From Cymodocea nodosa (lineage: Eukaryota; Streptophyta; Magnoliopsida; Alismatales; Cymodoceaceae): 64,000 bases of DNA. The notes beneath the pieces were generated by a model. The model worked only from the letters and a program-made list of their open reading frames with translations. It made no database searches and was not told the DNA's origin. Of the stretch, positions 22,143 to 34,248 are shown piece by piece. The stretch covers positions 5,600,001 through 5,664,000 of the forward strand of contig CM072343.1 of NCBI GenBank assembly GCA_036874045.1. The letters run 5' to 3'. A program made the translations under genes and the position numbers. The number at the start of each line of letters is the position of its first letter. Position 1 is the stretch's first letter.

Positions 22143-23345
22143 CTACTTAACCGATCTAGCCTTAGCATCCTTTTTAGCTAATAAATATTTAATGGCAGAG
22201 TGATCTGTAAAAACAACAACCTTAGAACCTAGCAAATAAGGTCTAAACTTCTCAAGAGCAAAGACTATAGCAAGAAATTCTTTCTCGGTTACTATATAGT
22301 TCAATTGGGCTGCATTAAGAGTTTTAGTTGCATAGTAAATTACCCGTGGTGATTTGTCAATCCTCTGCCCCAACACAGCACCAATCACGTAATCCGATGC
22401 ATCACACATCAACTCGAATGGAAGAGACCAATCAAGTGGATGTATAATAGGTGCAGATGTGAGGGCTCCCTTAAGCTCATCAAAGGCTTCTAGACATTCT
22501 TTAGAGAATTTAAATTTATTATCCTTTGATAATAAACTAGTCAAAGGATGAGCAATCTTACTAAAATCTTTAATAAACCATCTATAAAACCCAACATGAC
22601 CCAAAAATGCTCTTATATCTTTAATTGATTTAGGAGGTGGTAGGTTAGCTATTAAATCTACTTTGGCTTTATCTACCTCCAACCCTTTCTTAGATACAAC
22701 ATGGCCCAACACAATACCTTGTTGCACCATGAATTGACATTTCTCCCAATTTAATACTAAATTCTTATCTATGCATCTTTTTAAAACTAACTCTAGATTC
22801 TTAAGATAAACATCAAAGGAAGGTCCTGCTACAAAGAAATCATCCATGAAAATTTCTAGAAATCTATCAATCATGTCCGAAAAGATTTTGGTCATGCACC
22901 TTTGGAATGTTGCAGGAGCATTACATAAACCAAAGGGTATGCATCAGAATGCAAAAGTACCAAAAGGGCATGTAAATGTGGTTTTCTCTTGATCACAGAG
23001 TGCAACAGGAATTTGGTTATATCCAAAATAACCATCCAAGAAACAATAATATTCTTGCCCTGCTAATTTTTCTAACATTTGGTCTATAAAAGGCAAGGAA
23101 AAATGATCCTTCCTAGTGGCGGCATTAAGTTTTCTATAATCAATGCATACATGCCATCCAGTTTGCACTCTAGTGGGTACTAGCTCATGATTGCTGTTTT
23201 CCACAACAGTAATACCAGATTTCTTTGGGACGACCTGTACAGGGCTAACCCAAGGACTATCAGAAATAGGATAAATGATATCATAATCTAGCCACTTAAT
23301 AATTTCCTTTCTAACCACATCTTTTATATTAGGATTCAATCTTCT
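22143..23345 (-). pseudogene. gypsy A reverse transcriptase and RNase H
   Basis: RT blocks in order: RRLNPNIKDVVRKEIIKWLD, SPWVSPVQVVPKKSG, GWHVCIDYRKLN, FIDQMLEKLAG, FLDGYFGYNQIP, CIPFGLCNAPATFQRCM, and the catalytic FMDDF, then [15 protein letters not shown] and the thumb block FLGHVGFYRWFIKDFSK. RNase [11 protein letters not shown] (Asp), VTEKEFLAIV (Glu), VVFTDHSAIKYLL (Asp). One stop sits before CIPFGL (about 22943) and another ends the frame at SVK (22143). It is otherwise undamaged, which suggests a fairly recent insertion. Confidence 0.93.
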
Positions 23346-24301
23346 TTATGGGATCCTAGATGGAATAATATCACTATCTAAGTGAATTCTATGCTGACAT
23401 ACATCAGGACTAATTTCCTTAATGTCGACCATGATCCAACCAATGGCCTCCTTATGTTTGCTAAGAACCGCTAACAACTTCTCCTCTTGCTCACTAGAAA
23501 GGTGAGAAGATAAAATGAATGGCAAAGTATTTTGCTCCCCTAGATAGGCATACTTAAGGTCTTGTGGCAAGGGTTTTAGTTCAAGAGAAGGTGGTTCTAC
23601 AATAGATGGTTTCTTAATCTCTCCTAAATCTCTTTCTAAAGGCTCTATATAATTTAATTCAAAAATACTATCACTCTCACCAATGTTATCATCTAAGTCA
23701 TAAATATGTGCTAGATCAACCTCATATTCTATAGGTGGATAATCTTTGTCATCTATCAAATCAAAGTCATCTACCCCCTCACCCTCTTCTATAACATCTA
23801 TGAAACTCATATTAAAACTCTTAGTAACTGTATTCTCAAGTTCTAGGTGAGTTCTAAAAATGTTTAGTTCAACCTTATCATCACCATACGATATTTGCAT
23901 AGACCCCTCTCTACATCCTATATATGCATCGATGGTTGCAAGGAAAGGTCTACCTAGAATTAAAGGTACATTCTTTTTCCTATTTGATGAAGGTTGGTTT
24001 TCTAACACAATGAAATCTATGGGGTAAACAAAATCCTTAACCTTAATGAGAATATCTTCAATAACACCTAATGGAGTCCTAAAAGAATGATTGGCTAGCT
24101 GAATGAGGACCTTAGTGGGTTAAATACCATTTAATCCTAGGTTCACATACACACTAGACGACATAACATTTACTCCAGCTCCCATGTCTATCAATGCCCT
24201 CTCAAAATAAGTATCTCCTATTGTACAAGAGATAGTAGGAGTACCTGGATCACTATACTTCCTAGGCATAGGTTGGCAGAAATAAGTACTAATAGCTTTA
24301 G
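23346..24301 (-). pseudogene. gypsy A protease and protease-RT linker
   Basis: The protease active site reads ALIDMGAGVNVMSSS (near 24185-24140), then a stop before PTKVLIQLANHS (24121), FVYPIDFIVLE, and LILGRPFLATIDAYI, the typical 'GRPFLAT' block of plant gypsy protease. An acidic linker follows, ending DVCQHRIHLDSDIIPSRIP, which leads straight into RT. The Asp is present but the loop is D-M-G rather than D-S/T-G, as is common in this lineage. Confidence 0.88.
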
Positions 24302-25083
24302 CTAAGCAAACTTTTTTAGGAGTCTTCCTAACTCCTTAAGAAACTTGGCATAGGCAGGTATTTGTTCTATTGCATCTAATAATGGAATATTAACTCTAAC
24401 TTGTTCAAAAATTTCTCTTATTTTATCATTTTGATTACCATCCTTTTGTGTAATTCTCAACCTATGGGGAAAAGGTGCAGGCTGGTCTTCTAAAGAATCA
24501 CTAACCTCAACTTCTGTATTTTTACCCTTTTCTAACCCCATGGGTTGACTAGTCTCAATTTCTCTATCTAATTGAGATGAGTTTACATTATCTAAAGGAA
24601 CACCTAACAGTACAAGAGAAGGAGTTTCCCGTTCAGGAGTGCTCACCTCTCTCTCGAACCTTAGTGTTACAAATGTTTCAACCAACTCATTCTCAACAAA
24701 GGATGTTGAACTTGAATCTATATTTTCATAACCATCTATGTCAATGGGGACACTAGAGGCTTTTGCTAAGTTTAATAACTCCATGGAAGCATTAAGTTCA
24801 TCAATTGCCTTAGCTAAATTGATCGAAGGCTCACCATAAGGGTTACTACCTATAGGCTTTTCCACCATGGTTTCATAACTATAGCCACTAGTGTCATAAA
24901 TATCAGCATTAACATTTAAACTTGACAGAGATGAACTAACATTAGAATCAGAACATGCACCTACATCATGTAACATATAGAATGTGCAATCAGCATTAAC
25001 ATGATTATTCAATTTACTTTAGAGTATGTAGGTGTCAAATCAAAATTAACTTCATCCATATTGTAATTTAAATGATCATCCAT
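24302..25083 (-). pseudogene. gypsy A pol N-terminal region (no capsid domain)
   Basis: Starts at ATG 25081-25083 (MDDHLNYNMDEVNFDL), shifts frame after about 24 codons, and then runs to 24302. It contains an acidic Ser-rich region and, at the end, FPHRLR...IREIFEQVRVNIPLLDAIEQ and IPAYAKFLKEL, the conserved segment that in Athila/Tat elements sits between Gag and protease. No capsid domain and no zinc knuckle occur in it or upstream to the primer site, so pol appears to start here. Confidence 0.75.
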
Positions 25084-26530
25084 AATGACAAACAATATGC
25101 AGCTAAATGAATGAACCGAATGTATTCAATCAAGCACTATCTTCAAGCAATTTAAGAAAATCTGCAATATAGTAAAAGAATTGGAAAACAATTACTCTTT
25201 AATTTCAATTGGGGCTTAAATTTCTTTACATTCATTTAATTAAAAATTTCTAAGTTCATGCCACTAAAATTCACATAAAACATCATATATTCAATTAACA
25301 ACAATCCTATCTAGTTTGAGTTTCATTTCTAATGTATAAATGCAACATTCCTGGAATTCAGATTGCACTACCTTAACTCAAATAAATATCAAGAAATTCA
25401 TACAGCTCAAAAATTCACAAATAAATATTTATCTGAAAGATAACTATTTCTATTTTTTATGAAAAATCAGATACAAAAATATTCAAAATTGAAGTATCAT
25501 CAAAATCATGTGAAACTCAGATGACTTAGAATTCGTAGCCTGCAGAATAGCTCATTTTAGAAAAATTCTCCAGAAATGTATATAAATCCAAATATAACGT
25601 ATAATACCTTGTTGGAAAGGTAAACTCTTGTATTTTTATGGAAAAATTATAAAAATAAATGTTATTTATACATGTATCTGCAGTTTCAAATAAGAGAGTT
25701 TAGACAAAAAGATACACTTGAAAATTGCACTCACAAGCATTGTCGGAAGGTTAACATCGCAACCTTCCGATAACCAACAAATATTTTGGAAGGTTATCTC
25801 GTAACCTTCCGATGGTCAAAAACTTTTAGAAGGTTATCCTATAACCTTCCGATGGTGAAGATACTCCAACACAATTTCGGAGGGTTACATGGTAACCTTT
25901 CGAAAATGCTAGAACCTTACTATATCAACATTGAAAATCCACACAAAAATCTACGTAACTCCAAATGAAATATGTAAATATTCGTTGGAAAGATAATTTC
26001 ATCTAGTTTCTAGAAAAAATCACTGAATTAAATTTTAAATACGTTCATAATAGCATATTTTCAAAATTCATTAGCAAAAACCTATCTAGAATTCTATAAA
26101 ACATCTCTATTTTCTAAAATTTTTATCTTTAAACATACTAATTAGAATTTTATGCATAAGTACTCAAAAGAAATCTCAGAAACCAAGTATTCAGGAACAA
26201 TTTTATAAAAATGAGTTCTAATCTCGTGCACATCAAAAATTTAAATTTCCAGACAAGCAGATTCTGTCTTAATAATTTGTGCACAAAGATTATCATTACT
26301 CCATTAAGCTACTTGTCACCAAATTATACACTTAATTAAACATGTGACAAGAAATTCAGAAATCAAGGAATTGAACACATAGAATGGCCAATCCATTAAT
26401 TCATTTCCTTGCAAAAACACAAAGAAAAATAATAACTCAACTAAAATAAGAAAACAAACAAAACTAAAATAATGTAAAAGATATTAAATCTTACAAATCA
26501 TCTAATAAATAATTTTAAAGCACCAAAACT
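25084..26530 (-). other. 5' leader of gypsy A, noncoding
   Basis: 1.45 kb between the primer site and the first pol codons, AT-rich, no coding frame seen and no trace of gag. It contains the hairpin cluster at 25743-25905. Confidence 0.7.
25743..25905. repeat. cluster of four GGAAGGTTA/TAACCTTCC hairpins
   Basis: Four interrupted palindromes in 163 bp: TCGGAAGGTT/AACCTTCCGA (25743-25752, 25761-25770, 8-bp loop), GGAAGGTTA/TAACCTTCC (25788-25796, 25802-25810, 5-bp loop), a third around 25829-25852 and a fourth, CGGAGGGTTAC/GGTAACCTTTCG, around 25877-25902. Spacing is about 42-48 bp. The GTTA/TAAC core next to the loop recalls the palindromes in the copia LTRs. Confidence 0.75.
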
Positions 26531-26547
26531 CCCCAGCAACGGCGCCA
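26531..26547 (-). other. primer binding site of gypsy A
   Basis: The minus strand reads TGGCGCCGTTGCTGGGG, eight bases from the 5' LTR end. It is the tRNA-complementary site standard for plant Athila/Tat-type gypsy elements and fixes A's orientation. Confidence 0.9.
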
Positions 26548-26554
26548 AAAAACT

Positions 26555-29500
26555 TGTAAGGTTGAAACATGTGTCGTTAAAAGTACAAGTTTTACATTTA
26601 TAATTTAACCGCAAGCGCACGGTGCCTTATTGTATTAAGCAATGCAAGTATAGGTCATTTCCACAGGGAGTTTGTCTAAATGACTTTTATTAGATTGATT
26701 GTTTGATTAATATCCTAAAGCAACTTTAAAACTTTCTTTGCATCTTAATTTATTTAAACAATGGTTAGACTTAAGGTTAAAAGTTAAATTGGGACAAATA
26801 CATGAATATACATACAAAAATCAACTCCAAAACAATCTCACCTATAACTCTATTATAGCTCTTGAAATTACAGAAATGGCTTCCACTTGTAAAACTTATT
26901 CCTTCCAAAATATACACTGAAAATTCACATAAAAATACAATTTGGAAAGGATTTTTAATGATCTAAAATCTAGCATAATTTCGAAGTCTAATTTAAACCC
27001 AAGAGTTATTGACATCAAATCTACCAAGAAAGCATAAAACGCAGATATCAAATCACAAAACACACGTCTTTACAAGAAATCCATAACTTTCTGGAATCTT
27101 TACAAAATGGTGTGAAATAAAATCTCATCGCAAACTAACTTCTTCCAATTTATAAATCATAAAAACTCGATCTGTACTCAAAGAAATCAATGATCAAAAA
27201 TGCACAAAATCTCTGTGCAAACCTACATTCTAGGCTAGATGCATCTGTTGAGAATTAATTCATGAAAACCACTCAAACAACATCCAAAAATTATGAAATG
27301 ACATCCATTCGAAAGTAGACTTAAAACCATATGAGATTGCATCAAGATTTGATCAAAACCGTCATTGGAGTTGATAGAAATCAATTAAACAAAACTGATA
27401 AAACTCTGTACAAGAATTTTTGCATTTATACACACAACTATTTCTTCAAACACATGATTGACGATTATAGTATTCACATATAAACATTGAAAAATCACAT
27501 TAAACATCATCCAGTATCTAAATAACTTCTGAAATCTAAAAATAAACCAGTAAATAAATAAAATAGACATGGAATTCCATATATCAACACACATGTCCAA
27601 CACTCATACATATATGAAATAACAACAAAGAACTGTGTATGAGGATCTCTCCTCTCCATTTTTTACCGTAAAGTTTTCACTTGTTTCCTCGCATATGCTT
27701 CCTATTTGATTGTATACCACTTTAATTGGCTCTCCACAAGACTGTTGTAAAATGTCAATTTGTGCATTTTATATATGTTAATTCATGCATATTAAGGATT
27801 ATAAGTCATCATTATATATGTTCTTATAAAGGATTACATGAAAATCATATTTTTAAACATATGCATGAATTAGGGATTAAATAGTTGATAATGTACAAAT
27901 TTATCCTTTATCAATTAAACACCTAGTCAATAGCCCTTGTTTTAGACATGATTTTTATAATTCTTCAATATATGACTTTATATATATTGTATGATTGCCA
28001 AATCACTTAAATATGATGTTAAACTAAAGAACTTTAAGTAATTCATGTATGTACATGTGAAAAAGTTGTAGACCAAAACCTTCCTAATTTGGCAACTTTC
28101 CATATATGGCAACTCATGCATGCATGTATACTATATTTGCATCATATGATTTATATTCAATGTATATGTGCATCCAACTTGGTTTTGAGTTTTATAGGTC
28201 AATAAATCATGAAATCAAGGTGGATTAAAGAGGAAAAAAATGTGGGCCATTGGATGCAACTTATTGGAGCCCAAGCAACAAAAGCCTAAAGTATTTAAAG
28301 TGTTTGACCACTCAATTGTAGGCTATCTCCTCCTCTTCCAACACATTGCAGTCGGCGGTTCCAACCATTCCAGCATCTCCATCCAGAAAGTCCCATCTTC
28401 CCCTTGATCTTGAACAAGCTCCATTCAAGAATGGTGAGCTTTGGCGTCTTCCACTCCTCCTAGAAGACACATTCTCTTCAATTCAGACGGCCATACGTTA
28501 GGATCTCCTTGGGCGTTCATCTTGGTGGATTGAGAGGCTCGTGTGACTGATTTGGAGAAGAGAAAAATGTTAGGATCTTCAAGGTTGAGTCATCGAAAGT
28601 ACCATTCTTAGATGTGGAAGCCAAAGTTGTGGGTCTTGGAGGCAAGATCTTGAGGGCATGCACCAATCTTCTTCAAGGCAACCTTAGGAGCTTCACTTGG
28701 ACGTGCTACAGGTGGTGACAGCCCTGTGGAGCATCAATTTCAAGGACTTTGGGGAGTCATTGCTTGAAGAAATGTGGAGGATTAAAAGGTATGATGGAAA
28801 GGAGAGATCCTCATACTAGTTTTCATGTTTTACAATTTTATATGTATGAGTATAGTTTAAGTATGTGGAAGAACGAAATTCTATGCATAAATCCTTGTTT
28901 CAAATGTTCTAAATTAAAGATTATATATTGTTTTGATGTTAATTGATATAAGAATTGAGTTCATATCATATGTTTCGTGTGAATGATGGTGATGGTGTAA
29001 TTTGTGAAGGCAGTTTTTCGTTTCTTAGATGGCCAAAATGTTAGTAGCTTTTCTTCGAATTGTATGCACTTGTTCGTCATCTCTAAATTCCATTTTTTGT
29101 TTTGTTTTGTAAGTATAATGAGTGTAGAACAATTTCACAAAGTTTTAGAATTTTTTAGAATGTTTTCTGAAGATTTTAGATTTTATTTTGTAAAGGTATC
29201 AGCGGTTTTGAGTTGCTATTGAGTGCTAGTTTTGAGCTCGACGCTTGTGCTGTGCTTGCGTCATGTATTTCGTGGAATTCAGTTCTGTAAATTTTCCTTG
29301 TTAGTGTAACGGATCTACTTTCAAGGCATGCTTATTTCGTAGCATTTCATGAAGATTTGACAGAGATTTGATTTTTGCACCTAAGGTGCATGTTTGGAAA
29401 GTTTCCATAACCGTCTGCGCCCCTTTCTTAAATAAGATATTGCCAGCATTTTAATTTGTGTTAATGCACGAAATCATTGCCATTTGAAAGATATTTCGAG

Positions 29501-30813
29501 GATCTTTCCAACCGTTATTCATTCTGGATTTTTAAACGTTCAAGTTGGAAGTTATTGGAGTTAAAGTCAAGCATAAATTCTGTGATTTTCGGATTAGTAC
29601 TTATTGATTTCTTAAAAATTATAATTAATTTTTTATGGTGTAATTTATATTAATTTAAATCTTGTGGATTCGACCCGTACTTGCACGTGCTTATTACAAT
29701 GGGCACCATGCGCTTGTGGTTATAAATGTAAAATTTGCACTTTTGCCATTAATTTAACAACACATAAAAGCATTTACAACTGTCACCACTCGTGGATTGC
29801 ATTTTTAAAGGGATCTGCCTAGGTATGCGATGGAAGAAGCAAGTTACACGTCCTTATGCCTCCAAAGCAACAAACTTGTGCTGTCTTGAGCCAAGAAGAT
29901 TCTCCCTATTCACCGTCCACTGTAAAACACATCCTTCCTTGCTTCTGAACATTCTGGCATGGCTTCTCTCCACCAATCCACTGTAAAACCACCCGTGAAG
30001 GTCCTTATGCCTAAGATTCTGCCCTGAAAAAGGAGAAAGTATCTTCAATGGAGGAGGAAGGTGTAGAAATGCTCACCTTTCTTGGGAAACTAGCTGGTCC
30101 ACGTCCTTGGAAGAGAAGGGAGGCTATTGGAAATGATGGAGAATTGCTAGAAACGGCCGTCCACCTCCACCCTTGGTGCTGGAATGGAAGAAATGGCTGC
30201 AGCCCTTGCGTGAATGGAGTTGCCCGAAATGGAGAGATGCCTTGCATGGATGCTTGTGGTCCTTTTTATTAAGGGTAAGTTTTGTTCCAATGGCTAGGAT
30301 TAATCCAACCATATATGATTTAAAATCTCCATCCAATGGTGAAGATTAATTCATCTTTTAAGCTCCAATAGATGCCACCTATTAAAATGAAACTTGGAGA
30401 ATACTTAGCACATAACAAGAACATAAAATAGATGTAATAAAAATTGATATTAGATCTTGATTTTAACCATCAATAAAATGGGACTTATTATTTACATCAT
30501 GCCAATGATTTCTGTTGATAATAATATTCAATTGAAAAGCATATATAACACTTACGTCATGCATGTGTGCAATTGAAATGTGTGATAAATGGTTTATTCC
30601 CAACAACTAAGTGTCTATATATGGGCTAGTAACTTGACATTAATTTTATTAAAGGTAAATTTGTGCATTAATTAAATTTTAATACATAAAAACATGCATA
30701 GCCTAAAAATATAGTTTTCATGTAATCTTATATAAATATCATGTGATATGGAATTGAAATCCATAAAATGCATGCTTTAACATATAATAAAATGCACAAA
30801 TCTTAACTTTACA
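26555..30813 (-). repeat. 5' LTR of gypsy A, split by K1
   Basis: Matches the 3' LTR in two pieces, 26555-27745 and 29779-30813, the five bases ACTGT being duplicated at the break. Scattered substitutions and a few short indels separate the two LTRs. The right TSD copy of element A, CATGC, is at 30814-30818. Confidence 0.92.
27746..29778 (+). mobile_element. solo LTR K1 (gypsy, large-LTR family)
   Basis: 2033 bp, TGTAAAATGTC to AAGCATTTACA, flanked by perfect target duplications ACTGT (27741-27745 and 29779-29783). The 3' part (about 29665-29740), with TTGTGGATTCGACCCG and CACCATGCGCTTG, is the usual U5 end of Athila/Tat-type LTRs and resembles K2 and, reversed, A. No internal region, so it is a solo LTR. 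Small ORFs within show no domain. Confidence 0.9.
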
Positions 30814-30818
30814 CATGC

Positions 30819-31998
30819 CAGAACTTCATTTTCTCTTTTTCTCTTACAGTTTTCAAATAAGCTTCATTCCTAAATTCTTCTAATTCAATCAATTGTATTT
30901 TTCTATTCTCAACAGCTTGATTTAAATTAGTGTTCAGAGTTTTTAATGCCCAATAAGCTTTATGTTCAATTTCAACTAGTAAATGACAACTTTTTCCATA
31001 TACTAGCCTAAAAGGTGACATACCTAAGCTTGTCTTATGAGCAGTTCTATAAGCCCAAAGTGCATCTATCAATTTATTAGCCCAATTTGTTCTAGTAGGA
31101 TTTACTACTTTTTTTAAGATTAACTTAATTTGTTTGTTTGCACTTTCTACTTGTCCACTTGTTTGTGGATGATATGATGTGGCAATTTTGTGGTTTACTC
31201 CATATTTCTTCATTAAGGCTTCAAAACTTCTATTACAGAAATGAGTTCCTCTATCATTGATAATAGCTTTAGGTATTCCAAATCTGGCAATTATATTGGT
31301 TCTTATAAAATGTATTACCACTTTGTTGTCATTAGTTTTTGTAGGAATAGCTTCTATCCATTTAGATACATAATCTACCCCCAACAATATATAATTAAAT
31401 GATTAGACATAGGAAATGGACCCATAAAATCTATTTCCCACACATCAAAGATTTCAACCTCAACAATAGGATTAAGAGGCAGCATATTCCTCCTTGATAT
31501 TCTTCCTATTTGTTGACATTTTAAACAACTTAAGCAATATTTATGAGCATCCTTGAATAGTGTTGGCCAATAAAATCCACATTGTAGAATTTTAGCAGCA
31601 ATTTTCCATGAACCAAAATGCCCACCACATGCTTGGTCATGGCAGAAAGACAATATACTCTAATATTCAATTTTTGGAATACACCTCCTTAAAACCAGAT
31701 CAAGACATTTCTTAAATAAGTATGGGTCTTCCCAATAGTAATGTTTTACTCTTGACAAGAACAATTTCTTATCTTGTCTATTCCAATCCTTAAGTGTTAA
31801 ACTAGTAACTAAGTAATTAACTATGTCTACATACCAAGGCATCGTGTTGATGGTCATTAATTGTTCATTAGGAAAATTATCCTTAATTTCAATATTTAAT
31901 TTCTTTATTTGTAATCTTGATAAATGATCTGCTACTACATTCTCACAACCTTTTTTATCTTTAATTTCTAGATCAAATTCTTGTAATAATAATATCCA
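30819..31998 (-). pseudogene. gypsy B integrase (zinc domain and core)
   Basis: Sense reading: ADHLSRL-type linker, [11 protein letters not shown], a stop after PKIEY (31660), HDQACGGHFG and CLSCLKCQQ (intact HHCC zinc domain), EIDFMGPFP (first catalytic Asp), a frameshift near 31380, [18 protein letters not shown] (second Asp), [10 protein letters not shown] (Glu), [15 protein letters not shown], and ends at KFWH next to the insertion of A. Continues at 1547. Confidence 0.92.
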
Positions 31999-33282
31999 TC
32001 AGATCAATCTAGGTTTGGTCTCTTTCTTTGCTATTAGGTGCTTTAAAGCTGAATGATCCGTGTATACTATCACTTTAGCTCCAATCAGATATGATCTAAA
32101 CTTTTCTAAGGCAAACACAATAGCTAACAGCTCTTTCTCAGTAGTTGTGTAATTAACTTGAGCATCTTTTAAGGTTTTGCTTGCATAATGAATCACTCTA
32201 GGAGATTTTTCTATCTTCTGTCCCAACACTGCTCCTACAGCAAAATCAGATGCATCACACATTAATTCAAATGGATGGCTCCAATCAGGTGCTTGAATTA
32301 TAGGAGTTGAAATTAAGCTTGTTTTAAGCTTGAAAAATGCTTCTTTGCAATTTTTATCAAAGTTGAATGGGACATCTTTTAATAGATTAATTAAAGGTCT
32401 AGCTATTTTGCTAAAATCTTTAATAAATCTTCTATAAAATCCAGTATGTCCTAGAAATGATCTAATATCTTTTATTGATTTAGGTTCTGGTAGATTAGAA
32501 ATTACTTCTATTTTAGCTTTATCTACTTCCAACCCCTTCTTTGAAACAACATGTCCCAAGACTATTTTTTGTTTAACCATGAAGTGACATTTTTCCCAAT
32601 TTAGAACCAGACTTTTTTCCACACAACATTTTAATACTTGGTCTAAATTGTTTAAACACACTTCATATGAAGTTCTATAAATAGTAAAATCATCCATAAA
32701 TATTTCTAAAAAGTCTTCAGTCATTCCAATGAATATGCCTTGCATACACCTTTAAAAGGTGGCTGGTGCAATGCATAATCTGAATGACATTCTCTTAAAA
32801 GCATAAGTTCCATTAGGATAGGTGAAAGTTCTTTTCTCTTGATCTTCTAATGCTATTGGGACTTGGTTATATCCTGAATACCCGTCTAGGAAACAAAAAT
32901 ATTCTCGCCCTGCTAATTTTTCTAGCATTTGATCTATGAAAGGTAAGGGAAAATGATCTTTCCTAGTCACTACATTCATCTTTCTATAGTCTATACACAC
33001 TCTCCAGCCTGATTGAATTCTAGTAGGTATCAAGTCTTGACTTTCATTCCTAATAACTGTTAATCCTGATTTCTTGGGAACTACATGGATTGGATTAACC
33101 CATGAGCTATCAGAAATCAGATAAATTATGTCATTATCTAACCATTTCACTATTTCCTTCTTGACTACTTCTTTAAGATTTGGATTTAATCTCCTCTCAA
33201 GAATTCTAACAGGTTTAGCATTCTCTTCTAAATATATGTGGTGACAGCATAAAGTTGCACTTAACCCTTTTATATTAGTCAT
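31999..33282 (-). pseudogene. gypsy B reverse transcriptase and RNase H
   Basis: RT blocks RRLNPNLKEVVKKEIVKWLD, GWRVCIDYRKMN, FLDGYSGYNQVP, MSFRLCIAPATF, catalytic FMDDF; a stop lies between PATF and RCMQGIF (32749). RNase [31 protein letters not shown], ending with a stop after PRLI (31999). Colinear with RT/RNase H of A but clearly diverged, so a separate family of the same lineage. Confidence 0.93.
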
Positions 33283-33432
33283 AGTCCATCCTATTGCTTC
33301 TTTATAAGTTTTTACATCTTTTAATTTAGCAATTTGATCCTCTTTTAAATCTGAAGCAATAATGATTGGACATGCTCATTTTTCTTCCAAAAATATATAG
33401 GTCAATTCAGGAGGTAAAGGTTTTAATTCTAA

Positions 33433-34203
33433 TTATTGCCCATCAAAAGCTAGAGCTCCTAATTGAACATCATCATTTTCTAAATTAATTTCTTCCTGAT
33501 CTCCTTCTATATTTATGCTTTCACTTTCTTCTAAAGTCTCAGAATTGAGTTGCCTATTTAATTCTTCTTGAATCACATCATCTAGCATATCTCTTTCATC
33601 CTCTAAAAAGTCTATGGTATGTAAGGACATTTCTAACTCCTTAAACTTTTCTGGTTTGAAAATGTTTAATTGAGTATCCTCATTACCATATGCTAACTTC
33701 ATTACTCCAGTTTTATAATTAATAACAACCCTTGATGTTGCTAAAAATGGTCTTCCCAAAATTAAAGATGTATCACTATTTTTATGCTTAATTTGTTGGG
33801 AATCCAAAATTACAATATCAATAGGATATATGAAGTTTTTTATTTTAATTAAAACATCCTCTATTTTTCCTCTAGGGTATCTTATACTTCTGTCAGCTAA
33901 TTGAATAACAGTCTTAGTAGGGATTAAGCCTTCTAATACTAAGGATGCAAATATATCACTTGACATAACATTTATACCTACACCTAGGTCTATTAAGGTT
34001 CTTTCTAAAATGGTATTTCCTATGGTGCATGATATAACAGGAATTCCAAGATCATATAACTTTTTAAGAATTTGTAGCAGAAATAGGGAACTACTTTGCT
34101 CAGTTAAAAAGACTTTCCTTAAAACTTTTCGCTCTCTTTTCTTAGTACAGCAATCCTTAAGAAATTTAGCACAAGGTGGCATTTTCTGTAAGAAGTTTAA
34201 CAA
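33433..34203 (-). pseudogene. gypsy B protease region
   Basis: Starts FLQKMPPCAKFLKDCC, then the active-site region TLIDLGVGINVMSSD, IYPIDIVILDSQQ and LILGRPFLATSRVVI, then an acidic linker ending VQLGALAFDGQ. A degraded stretch of about 150 bp (33283-33432) containing stops separates it from RT. Confidence 0.88.
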
Positions 34204-34248
34204 AGGAATGTTAACTTGTACTTTTTCAAAAATTTCTCTAATTTTTTC

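Larger units (their letters stand above)
1553..30813 (-). mobile_element. gypsy element A, LTR to LTR, with nested insertions
   Basis: Complete Ty3/gypsy element on the minus strand. 3' LTR 1553-3785, 5' LTR 26555-30813 (split by solo LTR K1), primer site 26531-26547, polypurine tract next to 3786. The LTRs begin TGTAAAG and end CCTTACA in the sense direction. Flanks CATGT (1548-1552) and CATGC (30814-30818) are a 5-bp target duplication with one transition, and joining the flanks restores the reading frame of B integrase, so this insertion is certain. The pol order is protease, RT, RNase H, integrase; the gag ORF follows integrase instead of preceding protease. C, D, E and K1 are inserted in it, accounting for about 17 kb of its 29 kb. 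Confidence 0.9.

Noticed and set aside
28749-29222. Small ORFs in solo LTR K1, likewise 49228-49834 in K2
   Set aside because: Inside LTRs, no similarity to each other or to known domains.
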